Assembly (NCBI GenBank): GCA_002358345.1
Contig: DEOR01000023.1
Location: forward strand, 1 to 5,367
Length of the DNA stretch: 5,367 nucleotides
Direction of reading: 5' to 3'
Source: Proteobacteria bacterium UBA3413
GTDB taxonomy: Bacteria; Pseudomonadota; Gammaproteobacteria; Magnimaribacterales; D2472
The first letter of the stretch is position 1. Each line of letters begins with the position of its first letter. Below, one piece after another: positions 5,041 to 5,367 of this stretch. Below the pieces are notes generated by a model. It did no database searches and had not been told where the DNA came from. It was given only the letters and a program-made list of their open reading frames with translations. The position numbers were made by a program, and so were the translations under genes.

Positions 5041-5367
5041 TTAGTCCCAGTAAGTAACAAAGCTTTCAAGATCAAGGCTAGGTATAGTTTTCATGGTTCC
5101 TGTAGGTGTTCCCACATAAAGGTAACCAATAATCCTGTGTTCGGGCGAGAGGTTAAATGACTCCAGCATCTTTTGATTGAAAGCCAGCTTGCCAGTTCTC
5201 CATATCCCTGCGTAGTTTTTTGCATGCAGGGCCAATAGGATGTTTTGTGCAGCCGTAGCAGTTGAAAGTATTTGCTCAATTTCTGGAACCTTGGGGTGCT
5301 CAGCAACCTTTGTTACCAGCACTATAACCATTGGCGCTCTGTAGGGTGCAGATTTGTATTTTTCTAG
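5041..5367 (-). CDS. YdjA-like NAD(P)H nitroreductase, C-terminal part (5' end beyond window)
   Basis: The frame stays open to the right edge, encoding the last 108 residues of a protein that in the family is about 180-190 residues long. The internal ATG at 5331 is not the start, because the preceding residues (KSAPYRAP) belong to the family motif. Nitroreductases are FMN-dependent dimers that reduce nitro compounds or quinones with NAD(P)H in the cytoplasm. Recognisable blocks are YRAPMVIVLV, PEIEQILSTATAAQNILLALHAKNYAGIWRTG (in which GIWRTG is characteristic of the small YdjA subgroup) and HRIIGYLYVGTP near the end. The FMN-phosphate-binding N-terminal arginine motif is off-window. No clear terminator follows: two T-runs lie after the stop but have no GC hairpin. 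The physiological substrate of YdjA-type enzymes is not settled. Confidence 0.85.
   Translation of the reverse strand, partial: LEKYKSAPYRAPMVIVLVTKVAEHPKVPEIEQILSTATAAQNILLALHAKNYAGIWRTGKLAFNQKMLESFNLSPEHRIIGYLYVGTPTGTMKTIPSLDLESFVTYWD

Noticed and set aside
5091..5306. 71-codon minus-strand open frame
   Set aside because: It is a frame-shifted shadow of the nitroreductase, whose own frame carries clear family motifs.
1..5367. CRISPR array, insertion sequence, tRNA, phage or toxin-antitoxin system
   Set aside because: No spaced direct repeats, transposase, terminal inverted repeats, tRNA cloverleaf or small gene pairs are visible. All substantial frames are accounted for by recognised chromosomal families.

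Overview
All clearly supported genes lie on the minus strand, so transcription runs from the high-coordinate end to the low-coordinate end. In that order they are: the 3' part of a YdjA-like nitroreductase (cut by the right edge), an IbpA-type small heat-shock protein, a DsbD/ScsB-type transmembrane thiol-disulfide reductase, a secreted thioredoxin-fold (redoxin) protein, a YwaF/TIGR02206-type integral membrane protein, and a threonine/serine dehydratase-like PLP enzyme. A possible plus-strand gene tail meets the dehydratase end-to-end at the left edge. Coding density is very high and no gap exceeds about 135 bases.

The moderately AT-rich composition, tight packing, class A Hsp20 and DsbD point to a Gram-negative bacterium, most likely a proteobacterium with a compact genome, possibly an uncultured aquatic one. 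This is inferred from protein resemblance alone; there is no marker gene for finer placement.

Right part (4410-5367): the nitroreductase ends at 5041. It is followed by a 135-base regulatory region and the hsp20 gene, whose start is best placed at 4905 because of a strong Shine-Dalgarno sequence. The hsp20 leader can fold into three consecutive hairpins. The last one pairs a run of five U with the Shine-Dalgarno sequence, the layout of a fourU/ROSE-like RNA thermometer, and a weak sigma32-like promoter lies upstream. A clear intrinsic terminator closes hsp20. This leader is the most interesting signal in the window.

Middle part (1815-4393): the DsbD-like gene and the redoxin gene overlap by 4 bases (ATGA) and form a translationally coupled pair. 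DsbD/ScsB proteins carry electrons from cytoplasmic thioredoxin to envelope thioredoxin-fold proteins, so the redoxin is the obvious candidate client.

Left part (1-1758): the membrane protein and the PLP enzyme are 2 bases apart and share a probable transcript. It may start at an extended -10 promoter between the redoxin and membrane-protein genes. I see no mobile element, CRISPR array, tRNA or rRNA, and no evidence for a wholly new multi-gene system. The genes are ordinary core or accessory metabolism and envelope functions.
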